A stretch of 64,000 bases of DNA from Cerrena zonata (Eukaryota > Basidiomycota > Agaricomycetes > Polyporales > Cerrenaceae). The notes under the pieces are model-generated. The model was not told the DNA's origin, searched no databases, and worked only from the letters and a program-made list of their open reading frames with translations. Of the stretch, positions 10,494 to 19,805 are shown piece after piece. Position 1 is the first letter of the stretch, and every line of letters starts with the position of its first letter. Location of the stretch: positions 62,001 to 126,000 of the forward strand of contig JASBNA010000013.1 in assembly GCA_038087015.1 (NCBI GenBank), written 5' to 3'. The translations under genes and the position numbers were made by a program.

Positions 10494-13400
10494 TTAGACC
10501 TTTTGTCTATGTACTGCAGTATTACTTTTGAATTTACTGACAAATCTTTGAATCAAGTATAGAACACATCCTATGAATCTGTATAACGCCATGAACGCAA
10601 CTAGCCATAAGATTACTGTTAAAAAGACTTCTGCTCTTGCTTGTTTTGTTTTCGACAAAGAAGATTCACTTTCGAATTGGTTGAACCCACCTGTTTCAAG
10701 GACAAGTGCAATAATAACGAAATTGGAAATCATCCAGACCAAAACAGTCATGGATCTAATGAATGCATAATAATCTTCATGGGTAGGAATATATTTATCA
10801 CCACTATTATCAATGGGTTTTTTAATCTTTTCTAATTCTTCTAGGTAACATTGATTGATTTCTGCTGCTTCAGTTGGAACATTAACGTCGAAACTACCAT
10901 CTTCCTTCTTAACAGCTGCACCCAAATCAGCTGCACCAACGTCACCCTTAGTACCCCATGATATATCATCGATATTACAGAATGCATAAATGTTCAAGAC
11001 ATTGACGTATGCTGGTGACAATAAAATATACTGTATGAAAGATGTGAACATATGCCATGGTTCGAAATAAATGAAAGATGCCAAAAAGTATAGAGCATAT
11101 GTAGAACTAGTGGCAACAACCAAATCCCTAAATTCAGCGTTTTTGAAAAACAAGGAAACTGTTATTTTAGTTTGATCATCATAAATAGACTGGATTGCAT
11201 GTACTGCCATAAAGATAGCTGCAAAAATCATATATGCCATTAAAATAGCAAAGAAAATAACAATAACAACATAAAATTTTTCAGTACCTTTAGGAGTGTT
11301 ACCGAAACTTAAAACAAAGGTGGTAACAATGGAAGCTAAATATAACCATAGGAAAATAACTGAAAGAACTTTACCAGGGGCAAAATGTAAATCTTTGGCA
11401 GCAAGGGAAGTAGTCAAGATTCTAAACACCAAAAAGTATGAACCAATCGAAAACCAAGAAACAATTAAATTAAGAAGTTGATAAAAAAATTGAATATGTA
11501 AGAAAAGTTTACGAAGGAATGTATGAGAAGAATGCCATAATTTAGGGAAATGTGCTAAAGAATAAATAGCAGCAAAGAATGAACCATTCAACCATCTTCT
11601 TCTTTGTAATATAAATTCAGATAATTTTTCAGGTACATCAGTTTCAGCTGATGCACTTTTACAATATCTCAATAACCAACAACAGTTACGTTTAGCAACC
11701 AATTCATAACATAAAATTCTATCTTCTGCTAGATACATATTTGAAGTGAAAATACCAGCCTCATTTTCCAACATTTTAGATTTTAATAAGTATTCATCGT
11801 CATCAGGATCTAAATCACCACCATGTAAGAATTCCCCTTTAAAATATTTTTCCAAAGGACCTTTACCATTAACATCATTTTGTAAAGCAACATACCTATA
11901 AGCAGAAAAAGCACCTGGTAAAACAGAAATAAAACCAAATACTGATTCAGTTGGTTTATCTAAAATATTTGAAATTTTGTATTCAAAATTTTGAGCATAA
12001 ACAATTGGATTAGTAGCAATTTGACGTTTCTTTAAAGAAGCTTTAATTTCACCACAAGCACCAGCAACTTGAGGATTCCTAGCAAATTCTTTCCATAAAT
12101 GATATAAAGACTTACCAGTAGGCTGAGTACCAGCATCCAATAAAACAACAACTTCAGGTTTTAAAAGTTTAGCAATTGCATCAAAACACCATCTATGACT
12201 ATTAATTTTTTTAGCATTCTTTTCTTTCAAACAAAATAACATTTGAACTGGAACAATTTTTTCAGTAGTTAATTTAACGGTATCGCCCACACTTGCAATA
12301 CCAACACGAGTAGTATATTCATACATATGAGCTTGCACTTTACGGTCATCAACAACCGATTTAGCTAAACCTGCTTGATAAACACCCAAAGCAGCTAATA
12401 ATGCTTGAGCACGTTCATTAATTTTAGAACGACCATCACTAACAACACAAACCACAACTTTCTTCCAAGAGTTAGGACCCCAAGTGGAGGATCTTGTTCT
12501 TGATTCAAGATGTTTAATATTTTTGAAAACCCCTTTTAAAGTTCTTGCTAATAAGATATCATCTTCATTATACATTGTAACAACAACCATTAATTCAGTT
12601 TGACGCGGTTCAGGGGTATAATGAACTTGACGTAAAATATAATTATCTCTTTCGAAATTTGAAGGACCACAAGTAACCGCAGTATAACGCATATAACTAA
12701 ATTCACGTTTTAAACCACCACCATCAGGATTATTTGGATCATAATTATTATATTTTGATAATAATTCATCAGCTACAGGACAATCCAAAACCAAATGACC
12801 ATTAATACCAGAGATAAGTAATGCTTTTTGAGGTTCTGGATCGGGGATTTCTTCACGAGGGGGTTCTTCTTCAGGAGGCTCACCATATTCAAATTCATTT
12901 CCAAAAGGGCTTTGAGGAGGAGGAGGAGCCACCATTTCAAATGGAGATTGGGGAGGAGGGACGTAGATTAAGGAAGGTTGATGTGGAGTGATATTTCTAG
13001 AAACTGGAGCACCGGCATTTGAAGCAGGTGCTGGAGTTGGAGGTAAATGAACGGTGTTCAAATCATAGTAATCTCCTTCGAATTGATCATATTGAATTCT
13101 TTGATCTTCTAATCTTTCTTCTTCGTCATCATAAACATGGGGTACGAAAGCTTCAGAAAAATTTGGATTATTTGAATATTTATTACCGGAATAATTATAA
13201 TCATGGAAATCATTCATTTCATATTGGTGATTAGGATCAAAATTCCCACCATAAGAAGTATCTTCTCTACCAAAAGCATTTTCAAAAGGATTATCACTAC
13301 TTGGTAAAGGAGAAAAAGCTGGTGCTGGAGGATTAACTGCACCAGAAAAGATATTTGTAGGTTTTGAATAATCTTGGGTACTCTGTTCATCATTGTAGAA

Positions 13401-13586
13401 ACTATTCAAATGATCATGGGATCTACTGTACCTATCTTCTGAATATGCAGCTGCTTGAGGTTGTTGAAAATTTATTGAATCACTACTAGCATTATATCTT
13501 GAATTTTGACCAGCATAACCAGAAGTATTTAGAAAACGCGATTCATCGTCGTCGTTAGATGAGTTGAATCTATGGTAATTACTCAT
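10494..13586 (-). CDS. Chitin synthase, class I/II type
   Basis: Polymerises UDP-GlcNAc into chitin at the plasma membrane, for septum and wall building. The N-terminal 240 residues are a disordered Asn/Pro/acidic region. The chitin synthase N-terminal and catalytic domains follow, with VVVTMYNEDD, LLDAGTQP (a divalent-metal aspartate site), LPGAFSAYR, the EDR motif near residue 621 and the QRRRWLNGS processivity motif near 660. Several membrane spans follow, then a cytoplasmic segment and two last spans near the end. 1,030 residues is normal for Candida Chs2/Chs8/Chs1-type enzymes, and I cannot tell which one from the sequence. I found no CTG codon anywhere in the frame. Confidence 0.93.
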   Translation of the reverse strand: MSNYHRFNSSNDDDESRFLNTSGYAGQNSRYNASSDSINFQQPQAAAYSEDRYSRSHDHLNSFYNDEQSTQDYSKPTNIFSGAVNPPAPAFSPLPSSDNPFENAFGREDTSYGGNFDPNHQYEMNDFHDYNYSGNKYSNNPNFSEAFVPHVYDDEEERLEDQRIQYDQFEGDYYDLNTVHLPPTPAPASNAGAPVSRNITPHQPSLIYVPPPQSPFEMVAPPPPQSPFGNEFEYGEPPEEEPPREEIPDPEPQKALLISGINGHLVLDCPVADELLSKYNNYDPNNPDGGGLKREFSYMRYTAVTCGPSNFERDNYILRQVHYTPEPRQTELMVVVTMYNEDDILLARTLKGVFKNIKHLESRTRSSTWGPNSWKKVVVCVVSDGRSKINERAQALLAALGVYQAGLAKSVVDDRKVQAHMYEYTTRVGIASVGDTVKLTTEKIVPVQMLFCLKEKNAKKINSHRWCFDAIAKLLKPEVVVLLDAGTQPTGKSLYHLWKEFARNPQVAGACGEIKASLKKRQIATNPIVYAQNFEYKISNILDKPTESVFGFISVLPGAFSAYRYVALQNDVNGKGPLEKYFKGEFLHGGDLDPDDDEYLLKSKMLENEAGIFTSNMYLAEDRILCYELVAKRNCCWLLRYCKSASAETDVPEKLSEFILQRRRWLNGSFFAAIYSLAHFPKLWHSSHTFLRKLFLHIQFFYQLLNLIVSWFSIGSYFLVFRILTTSLAAKDLHFAPGKVLSVIFLWLYLASIVTTFVLSFGNTPKGTEKFYVVIVIFFAILMAYMIFAAIFMAVHAIQSIYDDQTKITVSLFFKNAEFRDLVVATSSTYALYFLASFIYFEPWHMFTSFIQYILLSPAYVNVLNIYAFCNIDDISWGTKGDVGAADLGAAVKKEDGSFDVNVPTEAAEINQCYLEELEKIKKPIDNSGDKYIPTHEDYYAFIRSMTVLVWMISNFVIIALVLETGGFNQFESESSLSKTKQARAEVFLTVILWLVAFMALYRFIGCVLYLIQRFVSKFKSNTAVHRQKV

Positions 13587-15024
13587 ACTATGTCGAACAA
13601 CTTGTTATATTCAAAGCAATTGGTTGGTAATTATTCAAAATGCCAGTATATATAATTGATCTAACAAAATTCTTCGAGGCACGAAAGTTGATTTTATTTT
13701 TTTTTTTTTTTTTATTCGTTTTTTTTTTGTTTTCTTAGTGTTTTGATTGTCTTCTTTGTTCAAAGTTTTGTTACACGATGAAAAGATGAATGTGAGTCTT
13801 GACTGGTTGTACGGTGTATAATAGTTCAGGAAATAGTTTTATATAAATATTTGTGAAAAATTAAATAGGCCGAAAATCGATGATCAGGAGGACCGACAAC
13901 AAAATGAAAAAATAATTAGACCTAATGGACAAACAAGGGAGAAAAGGTAGTCAAGAGAACCAAGTTGAACAAAAAGTCCATTAAACAAAGAAAATGATTG
14001 GTAGATTAGTGAATTACATTATAAAAAGAAAGAATCGATCATTATATACAGAATCACCACTAACCAAAATTGATTCACAATTATAAGCTTAGGTTACGAT
14101 CTTACTGCAAATTAGAATCAAATTCAAAACCATTTACGTGGCTGTCGAAGCTTAATGACTTATAGAAGGCTCAGTATACGTTTATTGCATATGGGCGTCG
14201 TATGTTATAAATCCATGTTCTATAATAAGCAGCAACCCCTGGGTATATGATCATGTAAGTAGGAATCGCTGATGAACAGAGGCTGTAAGTTTTCAAAATA
14301 GAATTAAAATCAATGCAATTATATTTAGAAGTGTTTATCTTGTGCACTAATGCGGTAGTCTAATCATCTGCATGCCCTCCGTACACCAGGGTTCCAATAT
14401 CAACCATATCCAGAAACTTCATGTAACCAATTTGAATATTCTGTTAATTGGAATGATCTAGCAATTGGTGTGATCGGTCTTTATATTTATGCTGTCAAAC
14501 ATTATATGTCCTGCAGTAGGGTACTATAGCACGCTTAGTTCATGCGGCATGTGTTCACACAAGAGATCGGTTGAACAGTACCAGAACAGTACCAGAACAG
14601 TACCAGAACAGTACCAGAACAGTACCAGAACAGTACCAGTACTAGAAAAATAATAAACAATAGCAGGATAGAGATCAAGTTATCACTACATAATGTGTTC
14701 ATAGTATTAGATGGGATGTATTGGACAAACACCCGTGCACCGCATGCAAATCGGAGCATCCTCGGGGACCTGACGACCGTTTCACGTCAAAGCAGCCAGC
14801 CGGTCCCCGACAGCCAGAAACCCAACTCACACTGGTAGGATCCATCATCACCTAGTGTAGTAGGAGAAAGATTGTGAGTTATTAAGGAGATCGGAGTTTT
14901 CCATGCCAATTTAAAAAATATTTTTCTGTTGTATTTTGACGTTTTGCGGCTACGATGAGCTCAAGAGATATAAAGATGGATGAATTTCTGTTCTTTCAAG
15001 ATAAACTAAATTAAGTAAACCAGG
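13587..15024. other. Long intergenic spacer, chitin synthase / AAH1
   Basis: About 1.4 kb without a credible gene between the divergent chitin synthase and AAH1. It has a T-rich block at about 13694-13728 and an 11-base minisatellite at 14573-14638 (listed separately). A GC-richer patch at about 14740-14840 includes CCGGTCCCCGACAGCC. I looked for tRNA A and B boxes and saw none convincing. Confidence 0.55.
14573..14638. repeat. Minisatellite, 11-base unit, six copies
   Basis: GAACAGTACCA is repeated six times with no mismatch (11 x 6 = 66 bases). On the other strand the unit reads TGGTACTGTTC, sharing the GGTACTGTT core of the 12-base minisatellite at 36340-36427. Confidence 0.95.
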
Positions 15025-16091
15025 ATGAGTAGATTTGAATGCACTGACCATATGAAAAGCTTTTTGCAAGAGCTTCCCAAATGTGAACATCATTTACATT
15101 TGGAAGGTACTTTAGAACCAAACTTATTATTCAAATTAGCAGAAAGAAATAAAATTCAACTACCATCTAGTTTCCCCAAAAATATTGAAGAATGTTCGAA
15201 AAGATATGCTAGTTTCGAAGATTTACAAGATTTCTTAAACCATTACTATGTCGGAATGAGTGTATTAATCACCGAAGATGATTTTTACGATTTAGCAATG
15301 GCATATTTCACTAAAGCTAAACAAGATGGATGTTTACATTCCGAAGTGTTCTTTGATCCTCAAGGACATGTTGAAAGAGGAATCAGTGTGGATTTGGTTG
15401 TCAAGGGTTTTGATCGTGCCTGCAAAGATGCAACTAAAAAATTAGGTACCACCAATAAATTGATTATGTGCTTATTAAGACACTTACCGGCATCAAATGG
15501 GATGGAAACCATTAAAAGCGTTGAAAAATATTACCAACAAGGGATTATTCATGGGTTAGGATTAGACTCCTCAGAAAAACCTTTCCCCCAGGACTTTTCA
15601 TTGACTGTTATAAAGAAATTAAACAAAAATATCCAAACGTAGGATTAACTGCTCATGCTGGAGAAGAAGGAGACTACAATTACGTTATTGATTCCTTAGA
15701 TAAGTTGGGAGCTAGTAGAATTGATCATGGGATTAATTCCAAACAATCCAACGAACTTTTAGCTAGATTAGCAAAGAATAAAACCATGTTAACCATGTGT
15801 CCATTATCAAATGTTAAATTACAAGTGGTTAAAGACGTTGGCGAATTACCAATTAATTTATTTCTACAATCAGATGTTCCATTCAGTATCAACTCTGACG
15901 ACCCAGCTTATTTTGGTGGATATATCTTAGATAATTATATTAGTGTTCATACTAGATTTGGTTTTAATATTAGCCAATGGGCTAAGATCGTTAATAATGG
16001 TATTGAAGGGTCATGGTGTGACGATAAAAGAAAGTCAGAATTAAAACAAATTCTTCAACTGGTCATTGATAAGTATACTCCCTTATTATAA
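15025..16091 (+). CDS. AAH1: Adenine deaminase Aah1, one-base frame break
   Basis: Converts adenine to hypoxanthine in purine salvage. It is close to S. cerevisiae Aah1 throughout: the metal-binding HHLHLEGTLEP near the start, AEVFFDPQ-like SEVFFDPQ, LIMCLLRH, GLDSSEKPFP, HAGEEG, RIDHGIN, CPLSNVKLQVV, SINSDDPAYFGGY and a final GSWCDDKRK. The frame breaks in the proline codons after SEKPF. A run of five C at 15585-15589 needs six to continue into LFIDCYKEIKQKY, which lies in the next frame. With that base the protein has about 355 residues, near the family's 347. The upstream half ends at 15642. The gene is probably intact in the organism. Confidence 0.93.
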
Positions 16092-16190
16092 ATTACATAG
16101 TATGTATAATAAAACTGATTTTATATTCAAATATAAATAATTTAAGAACATAGAAATAAAACAAAGATAAATCACATTAAACCATAAAAG

Positions 16191-16643
16191 TTAGCAAACT
16201 TCACTAAAATCCAAATCGGATAAATCCAATTCAACCTTTTCCCCAAAAGTGTTTTCACCAGAATATAAGACATACAAGAATCCATCTTCGTCCTTATGTT
16301 CTTCGTAAATAGTACTCATGAGTGTAGCGGTTGGTGGTAAAATATCGTTAACAAAAATGAAAATGGCCTTTTCACTAGGTAATCTAATTCTTTTTCTAAT
16401 AACGTATACAAATTGTCCAACAGATAAGTCTCCTGGTACTAAGTATTTACGTTTATCAATATCTTGAATATCAGAATTTTCAACCTTTTCACAAATAACT
16501 GGAAGTCTATCAGAAAATTTTTGTAAAATTCTTTGTGATTCAGACTTTCTCTTTTCTAGTAGCACTGTTAGTATTTAATCATCCCATCTCTTCATCGCAA
16601 TATACATACCAAGAGGTACTTCGTCTTTAAATTGGGATCTCAT
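16191..16643 (-). CDS. ATG8: Autophagy ubiquitin-like protein Atg8, spliced
   Basis: The ubiquitin-like protein attached to phosphatidylethanolamine on autophagosome membranes. The gene is joined from 16610-16643 and 16191-16555. Exon 1 encodes [11 protein letters not shown]; splicing completes a Glu codon and continues [13 protein letters not shown], restoring the classic Atg8 N-terminus. The ubiquitin fold shows the expected [22 protein letters not shown] and YSGENTFG. Gly116 is at the canonical position. It is followed by 16 more residues ([16 protein letters not shown]) that Atg4 would have to remove; S. cerevisiae Atg8 has one extra residue. Total 132 residues. The unspliced frame would start only with a GTG inside the intron and lacks the N-terminal helix. 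Confidence 0.95.
16556..16609 (-). other. ATG8 intron, 54 bases
   Basis: Read on the minus strand, the donor is GTATGT (16609-16604), the branch site TACTAAC (16573-16567) and the acceptor CTACTAG ending at 16556. Splicing joins G to AA to make the Glu codon of the conserved N-terminus. An earlier AG sits directly after the branch site and is too close to be used. Confidence 0.93.
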
Positions 16644-17390
16644 TATCTAAATTGTTAGTATTAAATCATAAATCAGTGTGGCAATTTAACCCCATGTTAT
16701 TTTTTCTGTCTTCTTTTCGGTTCCACCTTATTTCGGGGGCCCAAATCACCAATTGACTCCTTAAAACATACCAATTCGTTATCTCCAAACAGTATATAGT
16801 CTATTCTCTCCTAATCCAATATATATATAGATATATACCCTCTGATTGAAAGAAAAAAGTGGTGTATTAAATTAACAGTATCACTACTAAAACTAACTGT
16901 TCCTCCCTTTTTTCTCACTATAAAGTTGTTACTTGTTGTGTATTTTCTATCAATCTTTTTTTTTTGTTATCTTATCACTAACAAAACAAAAAAAAAAGGG
17001 CCACCAGCCAAAATAAATAAAGGGAGGGGGTCTCATTTCCCACGGGTAGTGCATGGGGGTGAGTTTGGTAGGGACACGTACCTGTGGGCACGGAGGTTTT
17101 ACATGGGTACGGAGGTTTGTGGGTGTACAGGTGTTTCCATTTGTAAACTTATTTTTTTTTTTTTTTTTTTCAATTTTTTTAAATTTTTGCAATCATACCG
17201 GCGGCTAAATCATTAAAACCAACCACTTTCCCACTTACTTTTATTCTTTTTTACCACTCCTCTCTTCTTCATACTCTTATCTTGTCATATCGTGTTATAC
17301 TCTTAACTTGTCATATCGTGTCATACCCTTCATCTTGTCATACCGTTCATCTTGTCATACCGTTCATCTTGTCATACCGTTCATCTTGTC
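16644..17390. other. Divergent promoter region, ATG8 / orphan nuclear protein
   Basis: No gene is seen. The stretch is compositionally patchy: T runs at 16958-16966 and 17152-17170, an A run at 16987-16998, and a G-rich block at 17021-17130 with repeated GGTACGGAGG/GGGTACG words. The last 110 bases are a degenerate 17-base tandem repeat running into the next start codon. Confidence 0.55.
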
Positions 17391-17391
17391 A
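17281..17391. repeat. 17-base tandem repeat abutting a start codon
   Basis: Three exact copies of CTTGTCATACCGTTCAT occupy 17334-17350, 17351-17367 and 17368-17384. Degenerate copies (CTTGTCATATCGTG) lie before them. A fourth partial copy, CTTGTCATGG, is where the start codon of the next gene lies (17391-17393). Confidence 0.9.
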
Positions 17392-18062
17392 TGGTCACAT
17401 ATAAAGACTTGAGAGAGTTGTCGAACACACCATCGTCCCCCAGGTCCAGCAGTGCTGCAAGTCCCTTTAGCGATTATCGATTCCGCCAATTCCAACCAAT
17501 AAATAATGAGTTGACCAATGTAAGGATCAACAAACTCTTTTTGAATTCAGAAGGGTTGTCGAACGAGTTGCAAGAACCAGGCGAGTATACCGATAACTCT
17601 TTGAAGAACTCATCCTTGTACGAGGTTGACGGGTCGTTCATTCAGCACTCGAATATCTTAGAATACTCTGATTTGTTTTTCAATGAAAACTCAAACACTG
17701 ATATCTTGACTAAGGATATAATAGCTGAAATCGGCGATCAACAAAATTTGACTCAATATTCAAATGATCATTTAAACGTATGTACCCCAAACGATATTAA
17801 CTACGCTTTTACTGAAGATGATTCTCTTCTTCTTCCGGTTAAAAAACGTAAGCTAGGGTTGAACTCATCCCCAATACTGCCCCACCTCAGTAATCTCCCT
17901 TTCAAAGTCTCCAGAAACTCTGCCGATTTGCCTCTTAGAAGAAACTCAACCCCAGAAAAGAATGACAGCGGCCCAGCTACACCCAAGGTTGTTCGTTTCC
18001 ATTCAAAGTCGTCGGTGGATCTAAATTTTCCTAATTTAAACTTCAAAAGAAGAAAACTTTGA
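17391..18062 (+). CDS. Orphan basic, phosphosite-rich protein
   Basis: Not recognised. The 223-residue protein is Ser/Asn-rich with no membrane segment. It carries a basic KKRKL near residue 145, a C-terminal KRRKL that ends the protein, and several Ser-Pro/Thr-Pro sites (TPSSPRS, SSPIL, STPEK, ATPKVVRF). The last contains KVVRF, which resembles an RVxF phosphatase-1 docking site. The whole suggests a small nuclear, CDK-regulated protein, but that is inference. The ATG at 17391 is chosen; the frame is open upstream through the 17-base repeat, but only with a TTG start. It is followed by A-rich tracts (18090-18120), and PET112 starts 119 bases downstream. Confidence 0.65.
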   Translation: MVTYKDLRELSNTPSSPRSSSAASPFSDYRFRQFQPINNELTNVRINKLFLNSEGLSNELQEPGEYTDNSLKNSSLYEVDGSFIQHSNILEYSDLFFNENSNTDILTKDIIAEIGDQQNLTQYSNDHLNVCTPNDINYAFTEDDSLLLPVKKRKLGLNSSPILPHLSNLPFKVSRNSADLPLRRNSTPEKNDSGPATPKVVRFHSKSSVDLNFPNLNFKRRKL

Positions 18063-18181
18063 TTCGCAGCCTTTTCTGACAGACCAGGCAAAAAAAAAAA
18101 AACTAAAAAAAAAAAAAAGAATATCAGAAAAATAAAATAAATGAAAAAATCAAAGAACAATCATTCAAGTCTTATTCGTCT

Positions 18182-19723
18182 ATGATGATACCCAAAAGGC
18201 TACTACACACAAGCTCAATATGCCATTCGAAGTTCCAACTAAACCCCAATTTCAAATTCAAATGTGGTCTTGAACTACATACCCAACTAAAAACAAATCA
18301 TAAACTATTTTCACTTTCTCCAAATAAGTTTGATTCTGCCCCAAATTCAAAAATAAGTTATTTTGACTGTGGTCTACCTGGTACTCAGCCAAAACTAAAT
18401 CCTGAGGCTTTACTTCTTGCATTGAAAACAGCTGTAGTTTTGAATAGTGATATCCAGTCAAAATCCACCTTTGATAGAAAACATTATTTTTACCTGGATC
18501 AACCATTGGGTTACCAAATAACTCAACGCTATCACCCTATTGCTAGAAATGGTTGGTTAGATTTGAATAAGAAATTCGATAATATCAAAGATGAGAAAAG
18601 AATTCATATTGAACAGATACAATTAGAACAGGATACTGGGAAAACTGTCTATGATAAAACTGATCAACTTATTAAAGTTGATTTGAATAGAGCAAATGTT
18701 CCCCTTATTGAACTAGTAACTAAACCAGATTTTGAAGATTTGGATCAAGTAAGAGCATTCATTAAAAAGTATACCACTCTAGTGAGTCACTTGGATATCT
18801 GTACTGGGAATTTGGAACTAGGTGCAATGAGAGTTGACGCAAATATAAGTATAAATGGCGGTGATCGAGTTGAAATTAAAAATTTAGGAAGCACTGGTGA
18901 AATTATAAACGCTTTGAAATATGAATATAATAGGCAATTAAATATCTTAAAAAATGGCGGCCAGATCCTTCAAGAAACTCGTGGTTGGAATGGAACTGAA
19001 ACTATAAGAGCAAGATCTAAAGAAGATGCAGTTGATTATAGATATTTTCCAGATTCTGAATTACCAATTATTAATTTAGATCCCAAAATTGGTGAACAAA
19101 TCAAATCTGAATTACCGGAATTACCAGAGTCAATTATTTCTAAACTTATAAGTAAACCCTTTAACTTAGAGTTGAAACATGCAAAATTTTTAATTGATAA
19201 TACTGATATACTTGATTATTATCATAATGTCTTCAATGTCGTCGTACTTGAAAATAAAAAATCAGTTAAATTGGTGAATAATTGGATGATGCATCAATTA
19301 CTAGGTAATTTTAACAAGTTAAACATTCCTTTGGATTTGACTTTGGTTCCATTTAAAAAATTAAGTGAATTGATCTTATTGATTTCTGAAAAGGAGATAA
19401 CCCAAACTTCTGCTCAATTATTATTACAAGAAATTATTAAAAATTCTGAAGATAGATCACTTCCAGTAACTGAATTGATTGAAAAATATGATTTAGGTAC
19501 ACCAAAGGATTTACCAACTAATGAATTAAGTGAAGCAGCAGAAGAAATATGTAATGATATTATTCAAAGTAACCCAGATGTTATTGAAAGGATTATGGGA
19601 GGTAAGAAAGGCTCGATCAACTTTTTGGTAGGTTTGGCAATGAAAGAAACTCAAGGTAAAGTTGATTCAAGTATATTTAAATCAAAATTCAATGAAATCA
19701 TTGAGAAACTACAGAATCTGTAA
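18182..19723 (+). CDS. PET112: Mitochondrial glutamyl-tRNA amidotransferase subunit B
   Basis: GatB of the mitochondrial GatFAB complex, which turns Glu-tRNA(Gln) into Gln-tRNA(Gln). The N-terminus is a short mitochondrial presequence (MMIPKRLLHTSSI). The GatB core follows: CGLELHTQLKT, SYFDCGLPGTQP, RKHYFYLDQPLGYQITQ, EQDTGK, DLNRANVPLIELVTKPD, then GAMRVDANIS and VEIKNLGS. The C-terminal YqeY-type helical tail ends with KGSINFLVGLAMKETQGK. 513 residues is the usual length. The L in YFYLDQP is a CTG codon; relatives usually have a small residue there (Pro, Ala), which suits CUG read as Ser. Confidence 0.95.
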   Translation: MMIPKRLLHTSSICHSKFQLNPNFKFKCGLELHTQLKTNHKLFSLSPNKFDSAPNSKISYFDCGLPGTQPKLNPEALLLALKTAVVLNSDIQSKSTFDRKHYFYLDQPLGYQITQRYHPIARNGWLDLNKKFDNIKDEKRIHIEQIQLEQDTGKTVYDKTDQLIKVDLNRANVPLIELVTKPDFEDLDQVRAFIKKYTTLVSHLDICTGNLELGAMRVDANISINGGDRVEIKNLGSTGEIINALKYEYNRQLNILKNGGQILQETRGWNGTETIRARSKEDAVDYRYFPDSELPIINLDPKIGEQIKSELPELPESIISKLISKPFNLELKHAKFLIDNTDILDYYHNVFNVVVLENKKSVKLVNNWMMHQLLGNFNKLNIPLDLTLVPFKKLSELILLISEKEITQTSAQLLLQEIIKNSEDRSLPVTELIEKYDLGTPKDLPTNELSEAAEEICNDIIQSNPDVIERIMGGKKGSINFLVGLAMKETQGKVDSSIFKSKFNEIIEKLQNL

Positions 19724-19805
19724 ATAGAACTACATTATACTAAATATTGCATATAAAATCATAGACCAAATATATATTTAAAGAAAACAGAAACAAGATT
19801 GTTTT

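Noticed and set aside
14341..14410. Possible tRNA gene (GGGTTCCAATATC resembles a B box).
   Set aside because: No matching A box and no cloverleaf could be drawn; other spacers likewise gave no tRNA.
14535..14759. A 74-codon minus-strand ORF across the 11-base minisatellite.
   Set aside because: It is made largely of the repeat (VLFWYCSGT) and has no homologue that I recognise.
16926..17216. ORFs of 80-96 codons on both strands in the ATG8 upstream region.
   Set aside because: Composed of T/A runs and G-rich spacer; no coding character.
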